This document shows positions 40,599 to 49,820 of a stretch of 49,879 nt of DNA, piece after piece (within the stretch, counting starts at the first letter, position 1; every line of letters starts with the position of its first letter). Position numbers and translations under genes: made by a program. The stretch lies in the NCBI RefSeq assembly GCF_001427785.1, contig NZ_LMHM01000012.1:659157-709035 (forward strand), given 5' to 3'. The notes below the pieces were generated by a model. The model was not told the origin of the DNA and searched no databases. It worked only from the letters and a program-made list of their open reading frames with translations. The DNA is from Lysobacter sp. Root690. GTDB lineage: Bacteria; Pseudomonadota; Gammaproteobacteria; Xanthomonadales; Xanthomonadaceae.

Positions 40599-42371
40599 CT
40601 ACAACCTGGGCGATTCAATCCCTAAGAACATCGGGTGATCAAGCCCGACAAAGTCTGGCGTCCACTCTGTGTCGTCTTGCCCTTGGTCATAGCGATGGTT
40701 CGTAGTGGAATAGATCACCTGCGCGGACCGCTCAGATGCTAGCAATTTGATTTGCTTTATGTACTCCGCTAGATCATCACGAGATATATCCTGTTGCCTG
40801 GGTGTATCTAAGATGAAAAATCGAGGACCCGGGTTCTCAGGTTGCGTTACTACATCAAACGCAGCAGTGCGGATCGCAAGAATTATTCTTGTGAGCGTGC
40901 TTCCCTTGAACTTCGTGACTTTTTGGCCGCCGAATACCACATTGAAATCACGATCCACTTGAACGTCCAAGCTGACGTTTGGCGTACGAAGGACGCCCAG
41001 CCAGAATTTGATCCTCTCGGCGATGGCCGTTCGAATTCTCAGGAGGTCGAGATCGGCCGCGCTTGAGTGCGCGTCCAGATTTGACAAGCGCGAATGCACT
41101 TTTTCGCGTTCATCAAGTTTCGCTACATAGTCAGACTCTATTCGGATCAGCTCCTCTTCCAGTTGGCTGGCTCGCCGTAGTTGTATTACTTGCTCCGTCA
41201 ACTGAGAGACCGCCCCTACCAGGGTGGCTACGGACGACTGATTCACCGAATCAAGACGCTCCTGTCTCGCCGTAGAAATTTCAAGGTCCAATCGTGATAG
41301 CTCACGCACGATCTCATTGGTTCTTCGCTGATGAATTAAATTGCTTCGCTCAAGATCTTTAATCTGATCCTTCAGATAGAGCAAGCTCTTGCCGTACGTG
41401 GCCGAGCTCCGCACAAAAAGGCCGCAGTTTTCGCTGGCACAAATAGCGTCGAACGATGCGAAGACACGCCGCGCCTCCTCGTTCAATGAAAGAGTGTCGG
41501 CCTCTACCTCGATTTCGTGCTTGATCTGTTCAAAGCCACGCACGCGCGCCTCCAGCTCTAATCGCTCTTGCGCTAATTCACGCCCCTGCTTCTGCAGCCT
41601 GGCGATGCGAATATCGAGTTCAACATCAACCTGCTCAGATAGATCGCCACCTCCGCGCAATGCCTCAAGACCATCGATAGCAACCTTTAGGTCAAGATTA
41701 ATTTCCGGAACTGATCGGCGTGGCCCCCCAAGATCAGACACCAGTTCAGCCATGCTTTTCTCCGATCGAATAATGGCCCGATCGAGATACTCAAGCTGGT
41801 CTTTCAACTCGTTTCTTGCGCGCCTTTTATCGAACGAGTTCCTGGGGCCAAGGCTAAATACCAGGCGCATTGCCTCTGCGTACTGATTCTTGATGAATTT
41901 TTGCGCAGAATAATATTCATCCGAATAGCCGTGATCTTGATCCAAGTAAAATAAAGGCAAGATCTGCGGGCTATAAATGTGAGTTGAGGCGCTTGCAACT
42001 GTTGTCAGAACAGGATCTTCCAAGCGCCATAGAGACAAGAGGAAGCGACTGTACTCGCGCTCGCTTATGAATTCTGCCGTAGCTCCGTCTGGATCCTCGA
42101 CTATTACGTCAAAAGGTCTTTTAACTTTCCGAGTAATGATGAATTTTCGGTCGCTGACCATGACCTCCAAGATGACGTCATCGCATCGCTCGATGATGTC
42201 ATCGCGGTATTCGACCTTATATCCAAGTGCGAAAACGATCGACTGCACTAGTGGAGTCTTTCCAGAACCATTGGGTCCAAACAATTGAGTCGCTCGCTTG
42301 CCAAAGACAAGCTTTCTCGAGGACCACGCTGTAGTCCCGCGACCGACAATCCGGAGGCTAATAAGTTTCAT
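40599..42371 (-). CDS. ABC-three-component system ATPase (SMC/RecN-like)
   Basis: A 590-residue ABC ATPase with a long coiled coil. Walker A is GPNGSGKT (32-39) after LFGP. The coiled coil spans roughly residues 165-440 with a central turn. The signature-like FKGSTLTRIILAIR is near 495, and Walker B with D-loop reads RFFILDTPRQQDIS (Asp about 522). An H-loop histidine is in STTNHRYD (about 558). DTPRQ in place of the usual DE-P fits the ABC-3C family described by Krishnan and colleagues. It overlaps the middle-component stop by 4 bases. Probably senses DNA structure and triggers the effector. Confidence 0.88.
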   Translation of the reverse strand: MKLISLRIVGRGTTAWSSRKLVFGKRATQLFGPNGSGKTPLVQSIVFALGYKVEYRDDIIERCDDVILEVMVSDRKFIITRKVKRPFDVIVEDPDGATAEFISEREYSRFLLSLWRLEDPVLTTVASASTHIYSPQILPLFYLDQDHGYSDEYYSAQKFIKNQYAEAMRLVFSLGPRNSFDKRRARNELKDQLEYLDRAIIRSEKSMAELVSDLGGPRRSVPEINLDLKVAIDGLEALRGGGDLSEQVDVELDIRIARLQKQGRELAQERLELEARVRGFEQIKHEIEVEADTLSLNEEARRVFASFDAICASENCGLFVRSSATYGKSLLYLKDQIKDLERSNLIHQRRTNEIVRELSRLDLEISTARQERLDSVNQSSVATLVGAVSQLTEQVIQLRRASQLEEELIRIESDYVAKLDEREKVHSRLSNLDAHSSAADLDLLRIRTAIAERIKFWLGVLRTPNVSLDVQVDRDFNVVFGGQKVTKFKGSTLTRIILAIRTAAFDVVTQPENPGPRFFILDTPRQQDISRDDLAEYIKQIKLLASERSAQVIYSTTNHRYDQGQDDTEWTPDFVGLDHPMFLGIESPRL

Positions 42372-42847
42372 GCGGGGCTCAGCCTCAGCTGCCTCTCGGT
42401 GCGGATGTTGCGATAGCTTCTTTCTACGGAAATCAAATTGGAAGCCAGATCTCCGCTCGCTGAAATAGCTCGGTCAATGACACTCCGACCGGCTGCCGTC
42501 GCAGATATTTTTTTACTTGTCGAGTCTACTTCTACCAGTTCGGCCTGTTCTAAGAACGCCAGCGCCTGGACGGTCCTTACCCGAAGAGATGCAGACCAGC
42601 CCAGATGCTGGGCCGAGCCGCGAAATCCCGGAAATGTTCGCTCATAGCAATCGCCGATGAGCTGGCCGATCTCTTCAGAGGCCGGCTTTACGTGGCCCTT
42701 TGAAATCATCAGTATGGTGATGGCGATAAGTGGAAGATGAAACATTGCTTCATTATTGAGTCTCGGCGGCGGCGACCCATGCGTATAGTCGAACTCGATT
42801 TCAATTCCATCGGCTCTGATCTGGCTAAAGAACTCCGCGAACTTCAT
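42368..42847 (-). CDS. ABC-3C middle component
   Basis: A 159-residue protein with a helix-rich, winged-helix-like layout: FHLPLIAITILMISKGHVKP, then SLRVRTVQALAFLEQAELVE and VDSTSKKISATAAGRSVIDR. It is coupled by ATGA overlaps to both the effector gene upstream and the ATPase gene downstream. Size, position and fold pattern match the small middle component of ABC-three-component systems, thought to link ATPase and effector. I assign it mainly by context. Confidence 0.75.
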   Translation of the reverse strand: MKFAEFFSQIRADGIEIEFDYTHGSPPPRLNNEAMFHLPLIAITILMISKGHVKPASEEIGQLIGDCYERTFPGFRGSAQHLGWSASLRVRTVQALAFLEQAELVEVDSTSKKISATAAGRSVIDRAISASGDLASNLISVERSYRNIRTERQLRLSPA

Positions 42848-44097
42848 CGAGATTCACTCCTCACCAGCTCTGCCAGGACGCCACCTGTAAGCATCTCTTC
42901 TGTGAGAGCTAATCCAAGTGAGTTTGTAGATAATTTCGACTTCAACGCATCGACCTCTACTTGCAGCCCAGAGAACGACACTTCTCCACGAGCCCATCGA
43001 ACATAGATTCCATTGAGAGCATGTTGCAAGAAGCTGATTTCTCGCTCGTACGTATGACGGTAAGTTCTGAACCAGGTATCCCAGGATATTTTCCAGCGAG
43101 ATGCCGTTTCGATGAGCTCCGGGTTGGCGCCAGCTTGGCCGAGCTTTCGCTGAAGGATAGAGGCATTCTTTAGCGCATTGCTGTCTCCCTCGCTGAGAAA
43201 ATTTTGATAAGCGCCCCGAGAAATCGGTAATAGGTCCAGGAGGTCATCGACCCCGACTCCGGCAAAGTCGTCTAGATCTTCTGAAGTCAGCTCATGTAAC
43301 ATTTTGCGACTTGATTTCTTTTGAACCAAGCCTAACAATTTCGTCACCAACTCAATACCCTCGGTATGAGTTAGATCGATCTCGCTAAAATCCCAAACGG
43401 CTTTCACTGCCTTGCTTTCAAAATGGGGATGATGAGGGTCGAGATAGTCATGACCTGCGGACAGACGTAGCTTGCCTATGCAGGCATGCGCGATACTCAT
43501 CTCGAAGGGGTGCGTAATTCCGAAAATAGCGCTGTAGTTATCAGCTAGGTATCGAACCGTGCGTTCGCTTACATCACCAATACGAATAGCCTCTGAAATC
43601 TGTTCTACTTGGTCTTCTAGGTACACATTGGTGAGGAATGTTACGGTTTTGCATGCGTCACTGAAATTCACCGTATGTTCCAAAAGCTTGCCGACAAAGC
43701 TCCCTCTAATTTTCTTCAGCTGCTCAGATGTGGCCGCCTTCCCAACACAACCGCCTGGCGCGTGAGCGGCCTTCACGACCGCCGGAAGTTTCTGAGGTAC
43801 TCCGAAGAGCTCAAGTCGGCTCCATTGATGCTTTTTCGCTCCTTTCGTTTTGACTTGGACAAAGTGGTAAGCCGATCCTTCATGAAGCGATTCACGTATC
43901 ACGAAGTCTTCTTGATAGTCGCAGTACACCCGATCGAACGCTTTCCCCTCGAGGAGGCGTAAGCATTCCAACGCTGCTGCTCGGAACTGGCACTCAAATC
44001 GTGCGATCACTTCTCGTCCCACGAGCTCGCGGGGCTTAACTTCATGCAACTGCGGCCGACCAGCTTCATCGGAGCCGCCGCCTCCATTCTTGGCCAT
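42844..44097 (-). CDS. ABC-3C effector with DUF4297-type nuclease domain
   Basis: A 417-residue protein from the ATG at 44097, which has GGGGGAG 6-7 bases upstream; a TTG/ATG start 8-13 codons earlier is less likely. Residues 25-110 fit a DUF4297 (Cap4-like) PD-(D/E)XK nuclease: IARFECQFRAAALECLRLLE, acidic DYQEDFVIRE (about 60-69) and HFVQVKTKGAKKH (about 78-90). The C-terminal 200 residues are helical and should be the ABC-3C interaction domain (LLPISRGAYQNFLSEGDSNA; ETASRWKISWDTWFRTYRHT). First gene of the three-gene operon. Expected to cut DNA when released, as an abortive or anti-phage effector. Confidence 0.85.
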   Translation of the reverse strand: MAKNGGGGSDEAGRPQLHEVKPRELVGREVIARFECQFRAAALECLRLLEGKAFDRVYCDYQEDFVIRESLHEGSAYHFVQVKTKGAKKHQWSRLELFGVPQKLPAVVKAAHAPGGCVGKAATSEQLKKIRGSFVGKLLEHTVNFSDACKTVTFLTNVYLEDQVEQISEAIRIGDVSERTVRYLADNYSAIFGITHPFEMSIAHACIGKLRLSAGHDYLDPHHPHFESKAVKAVWDFSEIDLTHTEGIELVTKLLGLVQKKSSRKMLHELTSEDLDDFAGVGVDDLLDLLPISRGAYQNFLSEGDSNALKNASILQRKLGQAGANPELIETASRWKISWDTWFRTYRHTYEREISFLQHALNGIYVRWARGEVSFSGLQVEVDALKSKLSTNSLGLALTEEMLTGGVLAELVRSESR

Positions 44098-44387
44098 CCT
44101 GGCTCCCCCTGATCGAGCTGGCATAGTTCTGCTCAATCTTCAGCTCGGCGGGCGAGAAGGTCAAATCTGGAGCGGAACGAGGGCATGTGGCGGCGCACTG
44201 CCTTGAACTTGATCGACGGAATTGAAGAGCAATGGCAGTAAAACTGGCTACTCCGTCACCCACCAATCTCTGATGACGCGAGATCGCTTGCCGCCGACAA
44301 GCGACTGGTCAGGAGCCCAGCAGAATCGCGTCCTGGCAAGGAGGGGCAGCGTTGTAAGTGAAGCCAGTAACCCGCCGGCAGGATATT

Positions 44388-44529
44388 CCCTGCCGTGAAG
44401 AGACTGGTTTGAAAACGGGAGCCGTGGGCGCGTCAAAATGCCGCCTCAAACATTGGTGGTCGTACAGTCGGGCGTACCTATTGGCTCGACCGTCAGATTT
44501 GAGCCGTGGAGCGGTTTCAGTTCAGTTTA
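44388..44529. repeat. Flanking direct repeat, copy B (with hairpin)
   Basis: Starts CCCTGCCGTGAAGAGACTGG, carries the exact TGGGCGCGTCAAA of copy A, has an extra stretch of about 37 bases in the middle, and ends with AGCCGT-GGA-GCGGTT (44502-44516). Hairpin differences from copy A keep pairing (G-C to G-T, C-G to T-G). It lies in the 500-base gap upstream of the ABC-3C effector; a perfect 7-bp inverted repeat CGGCAGG/CCTGCCG (44376-44395) overlaps its left end. Confidence 0.65.
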
Positions 44530-44598
44530 AGAACTTGTGATTGTTGGCCGCGAGCAGTGTCGTGCGTGGTTCTCTGTGTAGACACAGGAGGCTCTGCC

Positions 44599-44841
44599 AT
44601 GGCGGGGAAACCGTACTTTGAGATTTATCAAGAAGGCTTGAAAGTTGGTGAGCGCCGCTCATTGGCGAATGCATTTTTGGCCGGGTCGCTAACCCATCGT
44701 CAATGGCGTTGGCGGTTGGTCGGTGGAAATGGTGAGCCGATGGCCTGCGGGGAGTCATACCCCGACAGGGACTCGGCGATGCGGACGATCAGCATCATTG
44801 CGAATTTGGACGGTGCTGAGGTGAGGGAAGTCAACGGCTAA
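44599..44841 (+). CDS. DUF1508 (YegP-like) small protein, single repeat
   Basis: An 80-residue protein from ATG 44599 with GGAGG upstream. PYFEIYQEGLKVGE, QWRWRLVGGNGEPMACGESY and AMRTISIIANLDGAEV match one YegP/DUF1508 repeat. Typical members such as E. coli YegP have two repeats in about 110 residues, so this is a one-repeat form. Function of the family is unclear. It sits between the island and the tRNA and may be chromosomal background or island edge. Confidence 0.75.
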   Translation: MAGKPYFEIYQEGLKVGERRSLANAFLAGSLTHRQWRWRLVGGNGEPMACGESYPDRDSAMRTISIIANLDGAEVREVNG

Positions 44842-45233
44842 AGAATTGTGAGCCATCGTTCGTTCCGTACTTTAAAACTCGATGGCGAAACCAGTTGAAG
44901 TTGGACGCAATAGGCCGCGATCGACGGCACCAGGGAAGGCTGCACCCATCCAGAGCCTGCGTCATTGTTCGAATCAAGCGGTTTGACGCCGTATTTGGGG
45001 CAAAACGTCAAAAAAACTGTTGACTCAGACCATTGCTAAGTCACTGATTCGTATAGGCGTCCATTGGTCGGCCGACCACAGGTCCGGAGAAAACGGCCCG
45101 GAGAGAGGCGAAAAAATCGCCAAACAGCCCCTCTGTGGATAACTCGCCGACCAATGAAAAACGACAAAAGCCTCGGAAGTAAGGCATTTTTCGTCGTAGC
45201 GACGAGGCGTAGAAAAAGTTGAGGCTGGGAGTT
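44842..45233. other. Non-coding region before tRNA-Arg
   Basis: About 390 bases without a convincing gene. It contains TGTGGATAA (45134-45142), the complement of a consensus DnaA box, and a short GGCGA/TCGCC hairpin with an A-rich loop near 45107-45122. The tRNA 3' flank is the classic place for an island attachment site; I found no duplicate of the tRNA end in this window. Confidence 0.5.
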
Positions 45234-45310
45234 TGGCGCGCCTGGAGGGATTCGAACCCCCGACCAATGGCTTCGGAAGCCACTACTCTATCCGGCTGAG
45301 CTACAGGCGC
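45234..45310 (-). tRNA. tRNA-Arg (anticodon CCG)
   Basis: A full cloverleaf with encoded CCA. Acceptor arms are GCGCCTG and CAGGCGC, the discriminator is G, and the D-arm holds AGCTCAGCCGGATAGAG. The anticodon stem is GTGGC/GCCAT around the loop TTCCGAA, so the anticodon is CCG (decodes CGG, Arg). The T-arm is GGGGGTTCGAATCCCTCC. Its 3' end faces the accessory region on the left, as expected where a mobile element has used the tRNA as a landing site. Confidence 0.97.
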
Positions 45311-45550
45311 GTTGTCGGTGCGCACGGAGCAGATCGTCGTGCGGCCGGGCATTCTAACGGAATCCGGCGGTTTGGGTGATGGTCTGGTGCGATGAGGTGA
45401 TCGCAGGGGCCAAGGGCCGGGGAGCTTGGCGGGACGTGGGGACGCCGGGCGCGGGACCTGACCGGCCAGGCCCGCGCCGACGAGGCGAACCCAGCGCCAC
45501 CAAGCACCGCCAAGCCTGCGCGTCCGACCCGCACGTTATTCTAGGCGCCT

Positions 45551-46462
45551 ATGGAACACGCTCATTCCCCCATCCCCGCGCCGGACTGGCGCCGTCGCTT
45601 GTCGCTGTACTGGAAACTGACCCGCGGCGATCGGCCGATCGGCTGGTTGCTGTTGCTGTGGCCGACCTGGTGGGGGCTGTGGATCGCCGCCGAGGGCGTG
45701 CCGCCGCTGTGGACCTGGTTCGTGTTCAGCGCCGGGGTCTGGTTGACCCGGGCGGCCGGCTGCGTGATCAACGATTACGCCGACCGCTGGCTCGATCCGC
45801 ATGTCGAACGCACCAAGCACCGGCCGCTGGCGACCGGCGAGGTGCGCGGGCGCGAGGCGCTGGCGGTGTTCGCGGCGCTGATGCTGGTGGCGTTCGCGCT
45901 GGTGCTGACGATGAACCGGCTGACCATCTTGATGAGTTTCGTCGGCGTGGTGTTGGCGGCCAGTTATCCCTACCTCAAGCGCTACACCTATCTGCCGCAG
46001 GTCTATCTGGGCATGGCGTTCGGCTGGGGCATCCCGATGGCGTTCGCGGCGGTGCGCGGCGAGGTGCCGCCGCTGGGCTGGCTGCTGTATGCGGCCAACA
46101 TTCTGTGGTCGACCGCGTACGACACCTGGTACGCCATGGTCGATCGCGAGGACGATCTGAAGATGGGCTCCAAGTCGACCGCGATCTTGTTCGGCGACAT
46201 GGATCTGGTCGCGATCGGCGTGTTGTACGCGTTGATGTTCTGGACCTTGTACCTGGTCGGGCAGCGCGCCGAACTCGGGGGTTGGTACTACGCCGGGCTG
46301 GCGGTGGCGGCGGCGTTGGTGGCGTACGAGTTCGTGATCGCGCGCCATCGCGAGCGCGAGCCGCTGTTCCGTGCGTTCCTGCACAACCATTGGGTCGGGC
46401 TGACGATTTTCGCCGGCTTGGTGACGGACTATCTGGTGCGTGCCCACGCGGCCGGCGGCTGA
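45551..46462 (+). CDS. ubiA: 4-hydroxybenzoate polyprenyltransferase
   Basis: A 303-residue integral membrane prenyltransferase of ubiquinone biosynthesis; it attaches the polyprenyl chain to 4-hydroxybenzoate. Both Asp-rich motifs are present: [20 protein letters not shown] (about 74-93) and [20 protein letters not shown] (about 194-213). About eight to nine hydrophobic helices are visible (for example [17 protein letters not shown]). Codon use and GC are typical of the host chromosome, marking the end of the accessory region. An open frame on the same strand in another phase is only GC-driven shadow. Confidence 0.96.
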   Translation: MEHAHSPIPAPDWRRRLSLYWKLTRGDRPIGWLLLLWPTWWGLWIAAEGVPPLWTWFVFSAGVWLTRAAGCVINDYADRWLDPHVERTKHRPLATGEVRGREALAVFAALMLVAFALVLTMNRLTILMSFVGVVLAASYPYLKRYTYLPQVYLGMAFGWGIPMAFAAVRGEVPPLGWLLYAANILWSTAYDTWYAMVDREDDLKMGSKSTAILFGDMDLVAIGVLYALMFWTLYLVGQRAELGGWYYAGLAVAAALVAYEFVIARHREREPLFRAFLHNHWVGLTIFAGLVTDYLVRAHAAGG

Positions 46463-46620
46463 GCCTGAACAAGCGCCATGTGAATCTGGCGTGGTCAAGA
46501 TTCGCTAAGGGGTTTGGCACACTTCCGGCGCATAGATGGCCCGGCGGCAGTGGCCGGGTCGCGGTTCGTGCAGGGTTTGCGTCCTGCGCGGACATTCCGT
46601 CCATGACCCGGGGCTACCTG

Positions 46621-48672
46621 ATGTCAGCAGTCGCCGTATCGCCCACGCCGCGCCGTGGCGCGCGCTCGTTATCGTTGTTCGCCGTGATCGCGCTGGCCGG
46701 CTTGGCCATCGCGTTGCCGCAGTCGGCCCAGGCGCAATTCGCGACCGGCGGGGCGGGGCGGTTCCGGCCCAACATCCTGTGGTTCGACTGGGGCACCAAC
46801 GCGGCCAATATTCCGCAGGCCGGCACCTCGGTGACCAACGTGTTCAACGTGTCCGGGCAGGAGCTGCGGGTCACCTGCGCGCTCAGCAACATCAGCGGCG
46901 GCACCGCGCCGTCGCTGCGCATCTACCGCCCCGGCGGCTGGAGCGGCGACGGCCTGGACGATCTGTACAACGTCGGCGGCATCGGCGGCGCGAACACCAT
47001 GGACATCGGCCTGCGCAATCGCGTCGACGCGACCACGGTGAACTTCAACTTCGCCTGTTCGGCGACGATCGGCGCGCCGGGCCAGACCAATCCGCCGGCG
47101 TTCGCGCTCGACGGCCTGGTGGTGGCCGATGCCGAGCAATCGGCGGGCACCGAGTACCTGCAGGCCACCATGGCCACCACCAACGCCGGCCAGCCGACCA
47201 CCTGGCGCATCATCGACCGCTTCCGCACCGCCGGCTGCACCACCGGCACGCCGACCACGCTGACCAATAACGCCGGGTCCAGCACCTTGCGCTTCGGCGC
47301 CTCGACCAACTGCGCCAGCGGTCCGATGGGCGTGGCGTTCATGGAGAACGCGACCAGCGCGGCGGTCGAGTTCCGCGGCGGCGGCGGTTCGGCGGTCGCG
47401 CTGGGGGTGTTCATCGTCGACGCCAGCGATCGTGGCGACGCGCCGGCCAGTTACGGCGAGCCGGTGCATCTGTCGCAGTTCACCTGGAGCGGCGGCACGC
47501 TGACCGCGGGCACGACCACCGACATCAACGCGAGCGGTTTCACCCTCGCCAGTCTGGTGCCGCCGAGTACGCGCCTGGGCAATGCCCTGGACTCGGAGGC
47601 CAACACGCCGTTCTCGGCCAATGCCGACGGGGACGACCTGGTCGGCACGCCGGACGACGAGGATGCGTTCGCCGCGCCCCTGGGCACGATCGCGGCATTA
47701 CCGGGCCAGACCTACACCTCGCCGGCGGTGGCCTGCACCGGCCCGGGCACGGTGCGCGGCTGGATCGACTTCAACCGCGACGGCGACTTCAACGACCCGG
47801 GCGAAGTCTCCAGCAACAGCCCGACCTGCACCGGCACCAGCACGGTCGCGCTCAACTGGACGGTGCCGGCGACGGTCCAGTCCGGCCTGAGCTTCATGCG
47901 GCTGCGCATCGCCAGCAATGCGGCGCAGATCGCCACGCCGATCGGCACCGCCAATGACGGCGAGGTCGAGGATCACCCGCTGACCCTGGCCACGGCGCGC
48001 CTCACTCTGGTCAAGCAGGTCGCCGCGCGCGCTAATGCGGCCGACCAGTTCACGGTCAGCCTGTTGCAGAGCACCAGCGTGCTCGGCAGCGCGGCGACGT
48101 CCGGCAGCGGCAACAGCGCCAGCACCGGGGCGATCGCGGTCAACGCGGGTACCGGCTACAGCTTGCGCGATGCGCTCAGTGCAGGCGCCACGCCGTTCGC
48201 GCGCTATCAAAAATCGGTTGCGTGCGTCGCCAATGCCGGCAGCAGCGGGGCCGTGCCCACGCCGGGCGCGCCGAGCGGCAACGGTCCGGTCGACTGGAGC
48301 CTGACGCCGAACGCCGGCAACGACCTGACTTGCACCATCACCAACCGCGCCGCGTTGATCGCGTTGCAGATCAGCAAGGACGACGGCGGCCAGGCCAGTT
48401 ACACGCCCGGTTCCACCCGCAACTATGTGGTGACCGTGCGCAATACCGGTCCCGACCCGGTGGTCGGCGCGCAAGTCAACGATCCGCTACCGGCCGGGGT
48501 CACGCTGACCGGCGCGTGGAGTTGCAGCGCCAGCGTGGGTTCGGCTTGCGGCGCGGTGTCCGGTGGTGCGGCGGGAGGCAACGCCGTAAGTTTGACCGTG
48601 GATCTGCTGCCGGGCGGTTCGGCGACGATTACGGTGCCGGTGGTGTATAGCGCTAATCCTGGGGATTACTGA
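46621..48672 (+). CDS. Exported surface protein with GEVED-type and DUF11 domains
   Basis: A 683-residue protein from ATG 46621 (an ATG six codons earlier is possible). The signal peptide is LSLFAVIALAGLAIALPQSA with cleavage near AQA. Residues 45-285 form a strand-rich domain. From about 285 comes a segment of the form DRGDAPASYGEP, then GWIDFNRDGDFNDPGEVSSN (about 380-400) and NDGEVEDHPLT, as in GEVED-type adhesin domains. A prealbumin-like DUF (LTLVKQVAARANAADQFTVS) follows, and a C-terminal DUF11 repeat (NYVVTVRNTGPDPVVGAQVN). It ends after one DUF11 unit with VVYSANPGDY, where relatives often continue, so it may be shortened. Likely an extracellular adhesin. Confidence 0.82.
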   Translation: MSAVAVSPTPRRGARSLSLFAVIALAGLAIALPQSAQAQFATGGAGRFRPNILWFDWGTNAANIPQAGTSVTNVFNVSGQELRVTCALSNISGGTAPSLRIYRPGGWSGDGLDDLYNVGGIGGANTMDIGLRNRVDATTVNFNFACSATIGAPGQTNPPAFALDGLVVADAEQSAGTEYLQATMATTNAGQPTTWRIIDRFRTAGCTTGTPTTLTNNAGSSTLRFGASTNCASGPMGVAFMENATSAAVEFRGGGGSAVALGVFIVDASDRGDAPASYGEPVHLSQFTWSGGTLTAGTTTDINASGFTLASLVPPSTRLGNALDSEANTPFSANADGDDLVGTPDDEDAFAAPLGTIAALPGQTYTSPAVACTGPGTVRGWIDFNRDGDFNDPGEVSSNSPTCTGTSTVALNWTVPATVQSGLSFMRLRIASNAAQIATPIGTANDGEVEDHPLTLATARLTLVKQVAARANAADQFTVSLLQSTSVLGSAATSGSGNSASTGAIAVNAGTGYSLRDALSAGATPFARYQKSVACVANAGSSGAVPTPGAPSGNGPVDWSLTPNAGNDLTCTITNRAALIALQISKDDGGQASYTPGSTRNYVVTVRNTGPDPVVGAQVNDPLPAGVTLTGAWSCSASVGSACGAVSGGAAGGNAVSLTVDLLPGGSATITVPVVYSANPGDY

Positions 48673-48896
48673 TCGCCGGTTGTGCGGCGGGGCTTGGGGT
48701 TGGTCGCGATCGGGTTAAGGGTTTGCCGGTGCGCGGTGTTGGCGGGATGGCGCCGTGTTTGGTGGGGTGCGGTCGCGGCTTGCGCCGCTCCTACACGGGG
48801 CCCGTGAGGCGGCGACGGCGAAACCGCGATTGCGGGCAATGACGGCGCGGCCGCGGTGGCGTGCAATGACGGCTCCCGTGGTCACCGAGTCTTGCC

Positions 48897-49412
48897 ATGC
48901 GCGATCGTCTGCGTTTGTTGGTTCTGTCCATCGCCTTGTGTTGCGCGGGCGCCGCGTCCGCCCAATCGGCGAGCGCGCCGACGCGCGAGCATTTCGCGCC
49001 GAAGGATTGGGAAGGCTCGTACCACGATCTGCATTATTCGCCGGTAGTGAAGATCGGCGACCGGGTGATCGTGTCGGGCATTCCCGCGCTGGAGGGCGCC
49101 GACGACGAGGCCAAGGCGCGCTGGCTGTTCCAGCAGTTGCAGTCGCATCTGCGCGCGGCCGGGGCGAGCCTGGACGATGTGGTGGAGCTGCAGAGCTTCC
49201 ACGTCGCCCGCGATCACGAAGAGTTCCGCCGCCGGCTCGCGCCGGTGCTGAAAGTGCATCGCGAATTCTTCAAGGATCACTACCCGGCGTGGACGGCGGT
49301 GGCGACGCCGGGGTTGTATTCGAAGGATGCGAGTTTTGAGTTGCGCGCGGAGGCGGTTATTGGTTCTGGGCGGGCGGCCAGGGCGGAGATTGCGGTGCCT
49401 AAGGGGCCGTAG
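48897..49412 (+). CDS. Secreted Rid-family (RidA/YjgF-like) protein
   Basis: A 171-residue protein with a signal peptide (LRLLVLSIALCCAGAASAQ, cleavage near residue 22) and a Rid-type trimeric barrel domain. YSPVVKIGDRVIVSGIPAL, HLRAAGASLDDVVELQSFHV and YPAWTAVATPGLYSKDASFE, then LRAEAVI show the family pattern. The usual catalytic Arg of RidA (in the R-x-x-V segment near the end) is not present in the standard context, so imine deaminase activity is uncertain. Core chromosomal gene in a GC-rich setting. Confidence 0.85.
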   Translation: MRDRLRLLVLSIALCCAGAASAQSASAPTREHFAPKDWEGSYHDLHYSPVVKIGDRVIVSGIPALEGADDEAKARWLFQQLQSHLRAAGASLDDVVELQSFHVARDHEEFRRRLAPVLKVHREFFKDHYPAWTAVATPGLYSKDASFELRAEAVIGSGRAARAEIAVPKGP

Positions 49413-49470
49413 GGTTGCTTGGATTGGGTGCGCCGAACGTTCAGCGCTTTCGGCGTTATCTCTCCGGGGC

Positions 49471-49737
49471 GTCATTCCCGCGAAGGCGGGCTCCGCTTTA
49501 TTTCGGCCTAGCCGAACATCAAGAGCCTTCAGTCGTCTTTCCAGAACGTCATTCCCGCGAAAGCGGGAACCCAAAGCCTTCAGCGTCATCTGTCCAGAAC
49601 GTCATTCCCGCGAAGTCCGGAGTCCAGAGCCTTCAGCGTCATCCCTCCAGACCGTCATTCCCGCGAAAGCGGGAATCCACTGACTTCAAGCGTTCTCGCA
49701 TGAAAGGCACTGGATTCCCGCCTTCGCGGGAATGACG
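49471..49737. repeat. Cluster of GTCATTCCCGCG palindromic repeats
   Basis: Four direct copies begin at 49471, 49548, 49601 and 49654, and one inverted copy ends at 49737. Each complete unit contains TTCCCGCG-AAAG-CGGGAA, a self-complementary hairpin followed by TCCA. The third copy is degenerate (GAAGTCCGG). Dispersed intergenic palindromes of this type are common in Xanthomonadaceae. Confidence 0.85.
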
Positions 49738-49820
49738 GTAGGTAAGGGCGGTCGGTCTGGAAGAGGTGTTGCTTCGGATAAATTACGTAAAAAGCAGTCA
49801 TAGCGAATTACGCTCTTCCC

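Noticed and set aside
45134-45142. Replication origin marked by a DnaA box near the tRNA
   Set aside because: A single consensus box without a cluster, AT-rich unwinding region or replication gene is expected by chance.
45376-46620. Long open frame leading into the surface-protein gene, overlapping ubiA
   Set aside because: The upstream part is Arg/Gly-rich shadow of ubiA in another phase. The signal peptide and ribosome site support a start at 46621.
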